Positions 32,814 through 43,657 of a stretch of DNA of 64,000 nucleotides are shown piece by piece. How positions within the stretch are numbered: the first letter of the stretch is position 1; every line of letters begins with the position of its first letter. The notes beneath the pieces are model-generated. The model ran no database searches, was not told where the DNA came from, and saw only the letters and a program-made list of their open reading frames with translations. Position numbers and translations under genes: made by a program. Origin of the DNA: Bifidobacterium pluvialisilvae (GTDB lineage Bacteria; Actinomycetota; Actinomycetes; Actinomycetales; Bifidobacteriaceae); NCBI RefSeq assembly GCF_019331695.1, contig NZ_JAHBBI010000002.1, forward strand, positions 284,127-348,126, written 5' to 3'.

Positions 32814-33473
32814 ATGCCGTATACGCCGAAAAACCGTCGTTCCGAAGAGGCCAACGTCATTTTTGACTTCTGCGATGTACTGCTGCAGTGGGACCCGAAG
32901 GGCGGCACCTACGACCTGTTCGCCGAACGGTCGTCCGTGGACGTGTGGAAGGCGTTCTACGACAAGGACGCCGACTACGGATTCTGGCATTACGACGGCC
33001 TGCTCGACGCCGGCATGGATGCCGCCGAGGCCGCCGCCGACTACCGCCGCCGTCATGCGGGGGAGCGCGGGGAGGAAGCGTTCGACCTCTACCTCGCCCA
33101 TCGTGATCTGGCGTTCCGCGGCATGATTCCGGGCATGGACACGCTGCTTGAACTGCTGCATGCGCGCGGCGTCCCCACCTGGGGGCTGACGAACTTCACC
33201 GCCGACGCGGTAGCCTACGCGCAGGACCGGTATCCGGCGATGCGGCTGCTGAACGACGTCGTCGTCTCGTCCGTGGAACGTCTGAAGAAGCCGGATAGGC
33301 GCATCTACGAGCTCGCCGCAGAACGGTTCGGCGTCGACCCGGCGCGGTCGGTGTTCATCGACGACAAGCCATGGAACGTGGAGGCCGCGCGCGACGCCGG
33401 ATTCCAGGCGTTCGTGTTCGTCAACGCCATGGACGCCCGAGGCCAGCTGGCGCAGGCCGGCGTACGGCTGTAG
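32814..33473 (+). CDS. HAD-superfamily hydrolase, subfamily IA
   Basis: 219 residues, ATG 32814 with AGGGGG upstream. HAD motif I is NVIFDFCDVLLQWDP (nucleophile Asp in FDF; the usual GG or GN of this subgroup is CD). An alpha-helical cap (about 25-95) follows, then motif II GLTNFT, motif III Lys in RLKKPDRRIYELAAERF, and motif IV VFIDDKPWNVEAARDAGF. Enzymes of this group dephosphorylate small sugar or nucleotide phosphates; the substrate is unknown. It stands alone between the tRNA-Ser hairpins and a convergent phosphoesterase. Confidence 0.9.
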   Translation: MPYTPKNRRSEEANVIFDFCDVLLQWDPKGGTYDLFAERSSVDVWKAFYDKDADYGFWHYDGLLDAGMDAAEAAADYRRRHAGERGEEAFDLYLAHRDLAFRGMIPGMDTLLELLHARGVPTWGLTNFTADAVAYAQDRYPAMRLLNDVVVSSVERLKKPDRRIYELAAERFGVDPARSVFIDDKPWNVEAARDAGFQAFVFVNAMDARGQLAQAGVRL

Positions 33474-33538
33474 GGCGACCGGCGGCCGGGCAGGATTCGC
33501 CGCGCGCCGCGACCGATGCGCGGCTGGCAGGCACGGGC

Positions 33539-34975
33539 TTATTTTCGGTGGATCAGGCCATGCCAGACGACGTGCGCGAGTGCGGCTCCGGTAAGCGCCA
33601 CCGTGGCCGCCACCTTCGGTTTGCGTAGTTCGTTGCGCAGGGACGCGCCATCGGTCACGATATGGTCGCCGACGAACACGCGCACCTCGTTGCCGGAATG
33701 GCGGCCGATGAGTTCGCCATAAGTGAGCATGCGGGTGTCGTATGCGGCCGGGTCGTCCTCGTGGAACGTGAACAGGCGGATGCCGCGCAACGCCGATTTC
33801 GGCCCGTATGACGTGAATCCGCAGGTGGGGGCGTAGCCCAGGTCGAATCCGTCGACGTTGCCGACGAATGCGTTCTTGTGGTCGTGCCCGGCGAACAGGG
33901 CGAAGTAGCCGCCGGCCTTGCGCATGGCCTCCACCTCGCCGCAGTTCACGTCGGCGCAGCCGATGGATTCGCCGAGCAGCGAGCCCGGCCGGCATTTCGA
34001 TTCGTCGAGCAGATAGCATTTGCCGGCGAACGTGCGTGTGCCCTCCACGGCGTATGGGGTCCATGCCGGCACTTCGCGCAGGCACTGGTAGAACTCCTGC
34101 GGGGGGATGTGCTGGAAGGCGATGGCCGGCACCGGTCGGCCGTCGCCGTTGCGTTCGCCGAGATGGCGCTGCACGTCGTGCAGCCATTGGATGGCCTCGG
34201 GGCTGGGCGTGCCGTATCCGGCGCTGTCGGCCAGGTCGAGGGCGCGGGAATGGCTCGCGTACAGTTCGTAGGGGACGGTGTCGGCGGTCTGGGAGGCAAG
34301 CTGGACGGGGCTTTCCACGTGCGATCCGGGCTCGCCGTCCTCGCCGCCGGTCTCGCCGGCATAGTCGCCGGAGTTCACCATCATCACGCTCATGGTGATG
34401 CGTCCCGCGCCGTCGGACGCCTCCACAGGCAAAGCGAACGTGCCCGGCTCGCAGGCCAGCGGGTCGTTGTGGTCGGCGGCCAGCGCACTCGGCGTGTCGG
34501 GGATGCAGCGCCGGTTCAGGCAGCCGGGGAATTCGCGATACATGTCGTCCTGCTCGTCGGCGAGCACGCCGCATTGGAAGTCGTGGTTGCCGTAGGTGGC
34601 GGCGAACGGCACCCCGGCGGTCGTGGCCGGTTCCAGGAACGAGGAGAACGTCGCGCGCACCTTCTCTCGCGTGCGGTTCATGGCCGCGGCGGCGTTGTCG
34701 TCCGAGGGTTTCACGCCCTGCACGGCCGCCTCGAACTTCGTGATGGCGCGCACATGGGCGCCTGGCCGATCGCCGCGCCGACGGAGGAACGTGTCGATGT
34801 AGGCGGGGTCGTATCCGCGGATCTGGTCGCCGGTGAGCACGATGAGGTCGGGGTCGGAGACGGCGATGGCCTCGCGGATCAGTCGTATCGTATCCTCGTT
34901 GACGTCGGGACCGTCCTGGATATCGGCCATCTGCAGCACACGGAACGTGCCGTTCTCGCGAAATCGAAGTGTCAT
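33539..34975 (-). CDS. Calcineurin-like metallophosphoesterase
   Basis: 478 residues from ATG 34975 (a GTG three codons upstream is possible). Two-metal phosphoesterase motifs appear in order: RVLQMADIQDGP (Asp; the usual His of DxH is replaced by Gln), LIVLTGDQIRGYD (GDxxxx), AATYGNHDFQCG (GNHD), AIAFQHIPPQEFY (the H) and LFAGHDHKNAFVG (GHDH). It has no signal peptide. A hydrophobic C-terminal stretch of about 17 residues (VAATVALTGAALAHVVW) may tether it to the membrane. Members hydrolyse phosphodiesters or nucleotides; the substrate is unknown. Convergent with the HAD gene. Confidence 0.88.
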   Translation of the reverse strand: MTLRFRENGTFRVLQMADIQDGPDVNEDTIRLIREAIAVSDPDLIVLTGDQIRGYDPAYIDTFLRRRGDRPGAHVRAITKFEAAVQGVKPSDDNAAAAMNRTREKVRATFSSFLEPATTAGVPFAATYGNHDFQCGVLADEQDDMYREFPGCLNRRCIPDTPSALAADHNDPLACEPGTFALPVEASDGAGRITMSVMMVNSGDYAGETGGEDGEPGSHVESPVQLASQTADTVPYELYASHSRALDLADSAGYGTPSPEAIQWLHDVQRHLGERNGDGRPVPAIAFQHIPPQEFYQCLREVPAWTPYAVEGTRTFAGKCYLLDESKCRPGSLLGESIGCADVNCGEVEAMRKAGGYFALFAGHDHKNAFVGNVDGFDLGYAPTCGFTSYGPKSALRGIRLFTFHEDDPAAYDTRMLTYGELIGRHSGNEVRVFVGDHIVTDGASLRNELRKPKVAATVALTGAALAHVVWHGLIHRK

Positions 34976-35062
34976 GGACACCACTCTATATCCGTGGGGT
35001 TCACCAACCTGAATAACAGGTGCCGGAACGTTGAAGCCTGCACGAACTGTTCGCGGTGGATG

Positions 35063-35110
35063 AAAAACCGGCCCGTCCTCCCGCGGTGTGGACGGGTGGA
35101 CGGGCCGGTT
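35063..35110 (-). terminator. Terminator of gdhA
   Basis: On the minus strand the perfect 13-bp stem AACCGGCCCGTCC / GGACGGGCCGGTT (35066-35078 with 35098-35110) ends in a run of T (AAAAA at 35063-35067 on the plus strand), about 90 bases past the gdhA stop. Confidence 0.85.
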
Positions 35111-35201
35111 CCCGCCATATGGTCATGGCGTCGGGAAGTGCCGGGAACGGCACGGTTGTTCACGAGGCGGCCGACGTGCGGACGGCCGCCTCCTCATGTG
35201 G

Positions 35202-36683
<1,482 letters not shown>

Positions 36684-36764
36684 TCATCATAGGTCAGATT
36701 GCCGCCCAAGTGAATACCTATTCCACATATAGGAAAACCCTATTGCGGGTTGCGTGCGGACGTG

Positions 36765-36799
36765 CGTGGCCCCGCGTGTGGGCCACACGCAGGGCCACG
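36765..36799 (-). terminator. Hairpin downstream of the DUF4125 gene
   Basis: A 17-base arm at 36765-36781 (CGTGGCCCCGCGTGTGG) pairs with one mismatch with CCACACGCAGGGCCACG (36783-36799). It ends five bases before the DUF4125 stop codon on this strand. Confidence 0.6.
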
Positions 36800-36803
36800 A
36801 AGT

Positions 36804-37496
36804 CTACTGCGCGGCCTCCGCCTCGTCGAGGCCGTCGAAGCCACCGAGGATCACCGTCGTGGCGATGGTCTGCTCGGTGATGTTCACGCCGGCGTTGCGC
36901 AGGTCGATGATCATCAGCGCGTACTTGTGGAACGTGCGGTCGGAATACGTGCCGAGTTCGCCGCGCAGATACGTCTCGAACGACGTGGTGCCGATCTCGT
37001 CCTGATCGGTGGTCAGCACGCGCATGGCCTCGCCGAGCTTGGGATAGCGTTCACGGAACTCGCGCGCCCACTGCACCTGTTGCCTGATGACGGCCTCCTG
37101 GGCCTCCACGCGCTCATGGTCGAGCTTCGGCAGCGAGGGTTCGAGCTCCTTGTGGTAGCGTTCGGGCTCGGTGGATTCCATCATGCGCGCGTATTTCTCG
37201 GTCAGCAGGTTGCGGCCGTTCGCGTCGGCGTCGTCAAGGTCCTGCGCGTAGCTGTCGAGCAGGTCGATGCGCCAGGTGAGGAACTGGCTGATGCGCATCT
37301 GGTGGAACGTCGGCCAGTTGCCCTGGCAGTTGGCGCGGCCTCCCTGGTTGTTGACCTCCTGGAACTGGTTCCATTCGTGGCGCACGATGAGCTCGGCCTT
37401 ATGCGCCTGCTCGTTGATGTCGTGCTGCTCGTCGTACCACAGCGTGCTGATGAGCGTGTGGTCGGCGCTTTCGTTGGTCGTGTTGGTGACGGACAT
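36804..37496 (-). CDS. DUF4125 family protein
   Basis: 230 residues, ATG 37496 with GGAGG ten bases upstream. Mainly helical by pattern, with conserved-looking HDINEQAHKAELIVRHEWNQF, the Asn/Trp/Phe-rich NCQGNWPTFHQMRISQFLTW, and YARMMESTEPERYHKELEPSLPKL. It lies 39 bases downstream of the TPR-DUF4037 gene, on the same strand; this pairing is a recurring arrangement in bifidobacteria and Firmicutes. The biochemical function is not known. The co-location with a nucleotidyltransferase-fold protein suggests a paired enzymatic or regulatory unit, which is inference. Confidence 0.8.
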   Translation of the reverse strand: MSVTNTTNESADHTLISTLWYDEQHDINEQAHKAELIVRHEWNQFQEVNNQGGRANCQGNWPTFHQMRISQFLTWRIDLLDSYAQDLDDADANGRNLLTEKYARMMESTEPERYHKELEPSLPKLDHERVEAQEAVIRQQVQWAREFRERYPKLGEAMRVLTTDQDEIGTTSFETYLRGELGTYSDRTFHKYALMIIDLRNAGVNITEQTIATTVILGGFDGLDEAEAAQ

Positions 37497-37535
37497 GATT
37501 GCATTGCCTCCGATGATGGGTTCCGTGGGTCGGTT

Positions 37536-39623
37536 CTACAGGCTCTTGAGCCAGGGGTTGGCGATGTGTTCCTCCACGTACGGGCGCTGCCATTCGAGGA
37601 ACGTCTCATCGCTGCGCGTCCAGCCGTCGCGTTGGATCTCCGTGAGCACTTCGGCGCATAGGTGGTCGATGATCGACTTCACCTGGTCGACGACCGGGCC
37701 CGCGCCCTTGCCGCCCTCGCCGAAACCGGCACCGCCGAAGCAGGCGGCCGAGGAGAGCCGCAGCAGCGTCTCCAGCTGTTCGGCCGAGTCGTCCATGCGC
37801 GTGACCGGTCCGCGGCACAGCTTGCGCAGCGCGGCGAACTGCCACTTGTAGTAGGGCAGGTATCCCACGGTGATCGGCTCGTTGACGAGGTAGACGAACG
37901 ACGAGACCGCCTTGACGAACTCCTCGATGGACAGCCACGCGGCCGCGCCGTCGCCGCGCTGGATCATGCGCGGGAAGTTGTATTGGCCGGCCTGCGAGAT
38001 CATGCCCAGCCTGCGCGAGACCAGCGCGATGCGCACGTCCTCGGGCATGTCCTTGAAGCCCTGGCGGGTCTTGGAGAACGCGCCCAGCGGGTCGGCGAAG
38101 ATCTGGCCGTTGGTGGCGGCGGCAAGCGTCGCCTCGTCGAGCATCAGCCACTCGTGCGCCTTGGAGGGGTCGTCTCCGGGCGCCTGCCGGTAGCCGGTGA
38201 TGCCCTCGAAGAAGTCGCCGATGGAGAACGCGCCCTCGCGCCGGTTCGCACCCTGGGCGCGCGGCGTCGCCGAATCGGCGCTCTTCACCGTGAAGCCCAT
38301 GAACTCCTTCGGCAGCAGCGTCTCGTAATCATGCTGCAGCTGCTCGCCGATCTTCGCATAGTCCTCGTCGGTCAGCCACATGCAGAAGCGCGGGCCGAAG
38401 TCGTGGTCCTGCGAGATCTCATCGTCGAATCCGTAGCATTCCGAACCGTGGCCGACCAGACCGGCGGCGATGCGGCCCTTGTATTCCGGATAGCGGTCGG
38501 CGATCATCGGCTTGCCGCAGTGCTTCCAGTACTCCTTCGCCAGTTTCAGTCCGGTGATGGCCGGGCGTGCCGTGGCGACGGGCCTGGCATCGGGTACGGC
38601 CGGCGCCGGGGAGGCCGCCACGCCGGCACCCGCCTGTGCGGCCGACGACGTCATCGCCTGACGCTCCTGGTCCACATGCCAGTCGAACGACTGCGCCGCG
38701 CCCGCAAGCTTCGTGGCCGTGGCCGAGTCGTCGGCGAACCGCGAGCCCTCGTCGTCCCAGAAGTCGGAGCCGTCGTCGGCCGGCACGGCGACGCCGGCCT
38801 TGGCCGCGGCCGCCTCCGCGCCTTCGAGGTTCTCCTTGGTGATCGTGTAGTAGTCGTTGTGGCCGTAGCATTCCTCGATGACGGCCAGCGATTTGCGGTA
38901 GGCGCGCACCGCGTTCGCGAGATCGCCCGCATGGAAGCACGCCTGCGCGTAGCCGGCCAGCGCCGATGCGAAGTGGGCGCTGTTTTCCAGATGGCCGCGC
39001 TTGTAGATGCGCAGCGCCTCGGCCGCGTGCTTGAGCGCCTCGTCGTCGCGTCCCTCGTTCATGAGGATCAGCGCGAGATTCGTGTGCGTGGACGCCACGT
39101 CCACGTCCTCGGTCACGTTCACACTCGACGATTCAAGGATCGACAGCGCCTTGCGCAGCTCCTGCTCGGCCGGTTCCAGACGGTTGGTTTCGGAATACAG
39201 GATAGAAAGATTGTTGTGCAACGCGGCCAGACGACGGTCGGTCGGCGCCAGCGTCCTCTCGCTGGATTCCAGCGCCTCGCGGTAGAGCCTCTCGGCGTCG
39301 TCGTACTTGCCGGCCGCGCGGGTGGCGGTGGCCGCGTTGATGAGCGTCGTCGCCCAGGCGTCGCTGCCCTCGAGTCCCATGCGTTTCGCCAGATCCAACG
39401 ACTCCTTGACCAGCGGCAGGTTGTCGTCGTGACGTCCCTGCGAACGGTAGAATCCCAGCAGTTCGTTGATGACCGTCAGCTGGCCGGCGTCGTCGCCGAG
39501 CCGTCGGGCCTCGTCCAGCGATTCCAGCAGATACGGCTCCGCCTTGGTGGCCGCGTCATGCGCCGAGAAAATCGCGTCGAGACCCTTGATGAAACCATTG
39601 ACGTCAAACGCTTCGTTGCCCAT
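37536..39623 (-). CDS. TPR-repeat protein with C-terminal DUF4037 nucleotidyltransferase-like domain
   Basis: 695 residues, ATG 39623 with GGGGGAT upstream. Residues about 20-270 are tetratricopeptide-type helical repeats (GLEGSDAWATTLINAATATR, SSERTLAPTDRRLAALHNNL, DVASTHTNLALILMNEGRDD and others). A low-complexity linker (about 300-370) leads to DUF4037 at about 375-695, with an NTase-type signature GHGSECYGFDDEISQDHDFG: the GS motif followed by Asp residues that would bind metal. The family is uncharacterised; similarity to minimal nucleotidyltransferases is by motif. Its partner DUF4125 follows 39 bases later. The fusion to a TPR scaffold suggests a protein-protein interaction role. Confidence 0.83.
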   Translation of the reverse strand: MGNEAFDVNGFIKGLDAIFSAHDAATKAEPYLLESLDEARRLGDDAGQLTVINELLGFYRSQGRHDDNLPLVKESLDLAKRMGLEGSDAWATTLINAATATRAAGKYDDAERLYREALESSERTLAPTDRRLAALHNNLSILYSETNRLEPAEQELRKALSILESSSVNVTEDVDVASTHTNLALILMNEGRDDEALKHAAEALRIYKRGHLENSAHFASALAGYAQACFHAGDLANAVRAYRKSLAVIEECYGHNDYYTITKENLEGAEAAAAKAGVAVPADDGSDFWDDEGSRFADDSATATKLAGAAQSFDWHVDQERQAMTSSAAQAGAGVAASPAPAVPDARPVATARPAITGLKLAKEYWKHCGKPMIADRYPEYKGRIAAGLVGHGSECYGFDDEISQDHDFGPRFCMWLTDEDYAKIGEQLQHDYETLLPKEFMGFTVKSADSATPRAQGANRREGAFSIGDFFEGITGYRQAPGDDPSKAHEWLMLDEATLAAATNGQIFADPLGAFSKTRQGFKDMPEDVRIALVSRRLGMISQAGQYNFPRMIQRGDGAAAWLSIEEFVKAVSSFVYLVNEPITVGYLPYYKWQFAALRKLCRGPVTRMDDSAEQLETLLRLSSAACFGGAGFGEGGKGAGPVVDQVKSIIDHLCAEVLTEIQRDGWTRSDETFLEWQRPYVEEHIANPWLKSL

Positions 39624-39734
39624 GCATCCCCCTGATTCGATAGCGGGTTTGTATTCACATCAAGTCTAGACGTCCGGCGGGGGAGTATGCCGGACGACGG
39701 CCGTAAAACCCATGTGATATTACCCACAGCCCAC

Positions 39735-40015
39735 TTCGGTCACCTGAGCGGAGTCTTTCCCCCGAGTCGTCACCTGAGCGGACTCTTCCCTCATGTCATC
39801 CTGAGCGGGGCCCTTTTCATGCCATCATGTCGTCCTGAGCGAGCATAGCGAGTCGAAGGATCTTTTGACGCTTCAAGATCCTTCGACTTCGCCGCAGGCG
39901 GCTCCGCTCAGGATGACAAAAAGTGCGCGGCTCCGCTTGGGATGCCGAAAAGTGGTGAGGCTCCGCTCAGGATGCCGAAAAGTGGCGCGGCTCCGCTTGG
40001 GACGACGACGGGGAT
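39735..40015. repeat. Family 1 repeat cluster
   Basis: Direct copies (GTCACCTGAGCGGA, TCATCCTGAGCGG, TCGTCCTGAGCGAGC) on the left and inverted copies (GCTCCGCTCAGGATGACAAA, GGCTCCGCTTGGGATGCC) on the right. They meet at a hairpin GTCGAAGGATCTT ... AAGATCCTTCGAC (39852-39890). The right half repeats with a period near 36 bases. No gene seen in the 408-bp gap. Confidence 0.8.
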
Positions 40016-40031
40016 GCGGTCACGACGCCCG

Positions 40032-41219
40032 TCACACCTCGACGCGGCGCAGTCGCTCGTAGGCGTCGGTATGGGTCTCGTGACGCAGCGAATACACGGC
40101 GAGGCAGACCACGGCCAGCAACGCCAGCGGCGCGCCAGCCAGCGCGGGATAGTGGTAGTTCATGCCGGTCGCGTTCAACGCGGCGCCGCCGATGATGGAA
40201 CCCACGGCGTTGCCGAAGTTGAAGGCCACCTGCACGGCCGCGCCGCCGATGAGCTCGCCGCCGCCCTTGCCTGCGTTGGCCATGAGCAGCTGCTGCGGCG
40301 AGGAGACGAAGAACAGGCCGAACGCCACGACGAACGTCATGACCGCGGTGCCGACGTGGCCGCCGGGGATGAGGAAGACGACGACCAGGCCGATCATGGA
40401 GATGGTCTGGCCGAGCGCGGCGGTTCCGGCGTAGCGCCACGCGTCGCAGATCCTGCCGCCGACAAGGCCGCCGACGACCATGCCGAAGCCGGCGAGCATC
40501 ATGAGCATCGGCACGAATCCGGAATCGTAGCCGCCCACGGTGGTCAGCCACGGGGAGACGTAGCTCCACCAGCAGAACACGCCGCCGTTGCCAAGGAACA
40601 CGGCGGCGAGGATGAGCCACGGGCCGCGCCGCCGCAGGAACGCGAACTGCCCGGCCAGTCCCACGTCCTTCACGGCCGGCAGTGCGGGGATCCATGCGAT
40701 AACGAGCGCGATGGTGACGGCCGCCCATACGGCGAGCACGCCGAACGCCAGCCTCCAGGAGAGGAACTCGCCGAGCATGGTGCCGGCCGGTACGCCGAGC
40801 ATGTTGGCGATGGTCTGCCCGGTGACCATGGCGGAGACGGCCTGCGCCTCCTTGCCTTTGTCGGCCACGGTCTTGGCGATGACGGTCGCCGTGCCGAAGA
40901 ACGCGCCGTGCGGCAGCCCGGAGATGAACCGGGCGAGGATGAGCATGCCGCTGCCGACGGAGAACGCGGACATGGCGTTGCCGATGACGACGAGCGCCAT
41001 GAACAGCAGGATGAGCCGCTTCGGCGGTATGCGGCGGCCGAACACGAGGATGAGCGTGCCGACGCATACGCCGATCGCGTATGCGGAGATGTAGTGGCCC
41101 GCCTGGGGGATGGTGACGTGCATGTCGTGCGCGGCCTGCGCGAGGATGCCCATCATGACGAATTCCGCGGCGCCGAGCGCAAACGCGCCGAAGGCCAACG
41201 CGACAAGGCTTTTCTTCAT
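40032..41219 (-). CDS. MFS transporter, AraJ-like efflux family
   Basis: 395 residues from ATG 41219 with GGAGAGAAG upstream; the frame continues above it only through a tRNA gene. Twelve helices: FGAFALGAAEFVMMGILAQA in helix 1, YAIGVCVGTLILVFGRRIPPKRL in helices 2-3, RFISGLPHGAFFGTATVIAKTVA in helices 4-5, GQTIANMLGVPAGTMLGE in helix 6. This pattern matches sugar- or drug-efflux permeases such as AraJ/YdhP. The substrate is unknown. Related to, but not a close copy of, the carrier at 31067. Confidence 0.88.
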   Translation of the reverse strand: MKKSLVALAFGAFALGAAEFVMMGILAQAAHDMHVTIPQAGHYISAYAIGVCVGTLILVFGRRIPPKRLILLFMALVVIGNAMSAFSVGSGMLILARFISGLPHGAFFGTATVIAKTVADKGKEAQAVSAMVTGQTIANMLGVPAGTMLGEFLSWRLAFGVLAVWAAVTIALVIAWIPALPAVKDVGLAGQFAFLRRRGPWLILAAVFLGNGGVFCWWSYVSPWLTTVGGYDSGFVPMLMMLAGFGMVVGGLVGGRICDAWRYAGTAALGQTISMIGLVVVFLIPGGHVGTAVMTFVVAFGLFFVSSPQQLLMANAGKGGGELIGGAAVQVAFNFGNAVGSIIGGAALNATGMNYHYPALAGAPLALLAVVCLAVYSLRHETHTDAYERLRRVEV

Positions 41220-41270
41220 CTTCTTCTCTCCACGTGTGCGATGGGTTGTGCGACTGCGTAGGAAAATGAA

Positions 41271-41297
41271 AAACCCCGCTCGTGAAGAGCGGGGTTT
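41271..41297 (-). terminator. Terminator of tRNA-Pro
   Basis: Perfect 11-bp stem AAACCCCGCTC / GAGCGGGGTTT around a 5-base loop, just downstream of tRNA-Pro on the minus strand and before the MFS gene. Confidence 0.85.
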
Positions 41298-41302
41298 GCT
41301 GG

Positions 41303-41376
<74 letters not shown>

Positions 41377-41477
41377 TAAGACCTCGATAGATATTACACG
41401 AGTGCCCATTTATGGCAAAACATCGGCGTGTCGCGTGATTTTCCGCGTGTATCGCCGCATCGCTACACTGTGAAGAT

Positions 41478-43169
41478 ATGACTGAGTCGAATGAGAACAC
41501 TCCCATCGCTGATTCCGCCGAGCATGAGCAGGAATCCGCCCCCCGCATGACCACCGTCGAACGCGCCGAGATGCTCCTCAGGCAGGATGCCGCCATCACC
41601 GAGCGTGTGAAGGACGGCGCCTCCCTTGACGACGCCGTCGATCCCTCCAACAAGGAATTCGGTCCGCTCGCCCACTCCGAGCAGGTGCAGATGCGCGTGG
41701 CCAAGCGCGCCATGATGCTCAACGAGGGCATGGAGCCCTACCCGGTGCATCTTGACGTGACCGACACCATCGAGGCCGTGCGCGCCAAGTACGACGGCAA
41801 GCTCAACGCCGGCGACGAGACCGAGGACGTGGTCGGCATCGCCGGCCGCGTGCTGTTCCTGCGCAACGCGGGCGGCCTGTGCTTCGTCCAGCTCTCCGCC
41901 GGCGACGGCACGAAGATCCAGGGCATGGTCTCCAAGCGCGAGATCGGCGCCGACTCGCTCAAGCAGTTCAAGCAGCTCGTCGACCTTGGCGACCACCTGT
42001 ACATCCGCGGCCGTGTGATCGCCTCCCGGACGGGCGAGCTTTCCGTGTTCGCCACCGAATGGGCCATCGCCTCCAAGGCGCTGCAGCCGCTGCCCGCCCT
42101 GCACAAGGACCTCAACGAGGACACCCGCACCCGCAAGCCGTACATCGGCATGATCGCCGACGAGAACATCCGCAACATGGTGCGCAACCGCTCCAAGGCC
42201 GTCGCCTCCCTGCGCCACACGTTCGCGAACCACGACTTCATCGAGGTGGAGACCCCGATGCTGCAGACCGTGCACGGCGGCGCCGCGGCCCGCCCGTTCA
42301 CCACGCACATGAACGCGTTCGACCTCGACCTCTACCTGCGCATCGCGCCGGAGCTGTTCCTCAAGCGCTGCCTCGTCGGCGGCATCGACCGCGTGTTCGA
42401 GATCAACCGCGACTTCCGCAACGAGGGCGTCGACGCCACGCACGCCCCCGAGTTCACCATGGTCGAGGCGTATCAGGCGTACGGCACGTACGACACCATC
42501 GGCGAGCTCGTCAAGGAGCTCGTGCAGAAGACCGCCATGGACGTCTACGGCTCCCACAAGGTCACGCTGCTCGACGGCACCGAATACGACTTCGGCGGCG
42601 AATGGAAGACCATCAGCATGTACGACTCCCTCTCCAAGGCGCTCGGCGAGGAGATCGTGCCCAACGGCGGCCCCGACAACCCCGGCACCTCCGTCGAGCA
42701 TCTCGGCGCCATCGCCGACAAGCTCGGCGTGGAGCGCGACGAGGTGGAGAACCACGGCAAGCTCGTCGAACACCTCTGGGAGCACTTCTACGAGGACAAG
42801 CTCTACGAGCCCACCTTCGTGCGCGACTTCCCGGTCGAGACCTCGCCGCTGGTGAAGGGCCACCGCTCCAAGGCCGGCGTCGTGGAGAAGTGGGACCTCT
42901 ACGTGCGCGGCTTCGAGCTGGCCACCGGCTACTCCGAGCTCAACGACCCGGTCGTGCAGCGCGAACGCTTCGTCGCCCAGGCCAAGGACGCGCTCGCCGG
43001 CGACGAGGAGGCGTGCGACATCGACGAGGACTTCCTCGAGGCGCTCGGTGTGGGCATGCCCCCGGCCGGCGGCATGGGCATGGGCATCGACCGTCTGCTC
43101 ATCGCGCTGACCGGCGCCACCATCCGCGAGACCATCACCTTCCCGCTGGTCAAGCCCCTCGCGCTGTAG
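41478..43169 (+). CDS. lysS: Lysyl-tRNA synthetase, class II
   Basis: 563 residues, ATG 41478. A Glu/Asp-rich N-terminal extension of about 60 residues precedes an OB-fold anticodon domain (VGIAGRVLFLRNAGGLCFVQL) and a class II core: motif 1 near HDFIEVETPMLQ, motif 2 FEINRDFRNEGVDATHAPEF, motif 3 GMGMGIDRLLIALTG. A short insertion (DNPGTSVEHLGAIADKLGVE) is typical of actinobacterial forms. TACACT at 41464-41469 stands eight bases before the ATG with no Shine-Dalgarno sequence, making this a good leaderless candidate. Confidence 0.97.
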   Translation: MTESNENTPIADSAEHEQESAPRMTTVERAEMLLRQDAAITERVKDGASLDDAVDPSNKEFGPLAHSEQVQMRVAKRAMMLNEGMEPYPVHLDVTDTIEAVRAKYDGKLNAGDETEDVVGIAGRVLFLRNAGGLCFVQLSAGDGTKIQGMVSKREIGADSLKQFKQLVDLGDHLYIRGRVIASRTGELSVFATEWAIASKALQPLPALHKDLNEDTRTRKPYIGMIADENIRNMVRNRSKAVASLRHTFANHDFIEVETPMLQTVHGGAAARPFTTHMNAFDLDLYLRIAPELFLKRCLVGGIDRVFEINRDFRNEGVDATHAPEFTMVEAYQAYGTYDTIGELVKELVQKTAMDVYGSHKVTLLDGTEYDFGGEWKTISMYDSLSKALGEEIVPNGGPDNPGTSVEHLGAIADKLGVERDEVENHGKLVEHLWEHFYEDKLYEPTFVRDFPVETSPLVKGHRSKAGVVEKWDLYVRGFELATGYSELNDPVVQRERFVAQAKDALAGDEEACDIDEDFLEALGVGMPPAGGMGMGIDRLLIALTGATIRETITFPLVKPLAL

Positions 43170-43189
43170 GCCGCATTGCGCTCTCCGTC

Positions 43190-43410
43190 ACCCCTCCCAT
43201 GTGGAGGGGTGATGTCGTTATAGGGGATGCTCCGTTCCCGTTCGTTGTGCTCCGTGTGACGAACGGGAACCGTGGGCGGCGTCGGTTTCCCATCCGTTGC
43301 GAGGTATGTGACGAACGGGAATCGAACCGCAGATCGGGTTCCCGTCCGTTGCATGCCGGAGGACGAACGGGAACCGTATGCGGCGTCGGGTTCCCGTCCG
43401 TCGTCTCGTC
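43190..43410. repeat. Family 2 palindrome array
   Basis: After a short GGAGGGGTGA hairpin, four units of TTCCCGTTCGTTG ... ACGAACGGGAACC type follow from 43228 at about 50-60 base spacing, joined by GTATGCGGCGTCGG-like linkers. Non-coding. Confidence 0.8.
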
Positions 43411-43503
43411 GCTTCGTTGTGTTCTTGCGCCCATCGGCGTGTTCCCGCGGATCCGTGCCCCACGACGCGTCCCGAAGTTCCTCCAGCGTGTCTCGATTTG
43501 CGG

Positions 43504-43541
43504 TTTGAACGTTCAATAAATAAACTCCGTTAATCGATTAA
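43504..43541. promoter_or_regulatory. Two palindromes upstream of the FucP-like gene
   Basis: TTGAACGTTCAA (43504-43515) and TTAATCGATTAA (43530-43541), both perfect 12-mers, in an AT-rich stretch. The second resembles operators of LacI-type sugar regulators. The gene starts at 43658. Confidence 0.5.
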
Positions 43542-43657
43542 GGGCGTTACTTCATATCTGCCGCAGATGCGCATGCCGGCGAATCCCATGGAGGCGCAAC
43601 CGGCATCGCACAACCGTCGTGGCCGTCCGCGGCACGAAACGCAGAAAAGAGTAACCG

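Noticed and set aside
37662..39635. 657-codon frame opposite the TPR-DUF4037 gene
   Set aside because: Shadow frame of Arg/Val/Gly composition; the minus-strand protein has clear TPR and DUF4037 motifs.
43228..43410. CRISPR-like periodicity of GGGAACC units
   Set aside because: Units are imperfect palindromes with similar linkers, not identical repeats separated by unique spacers.
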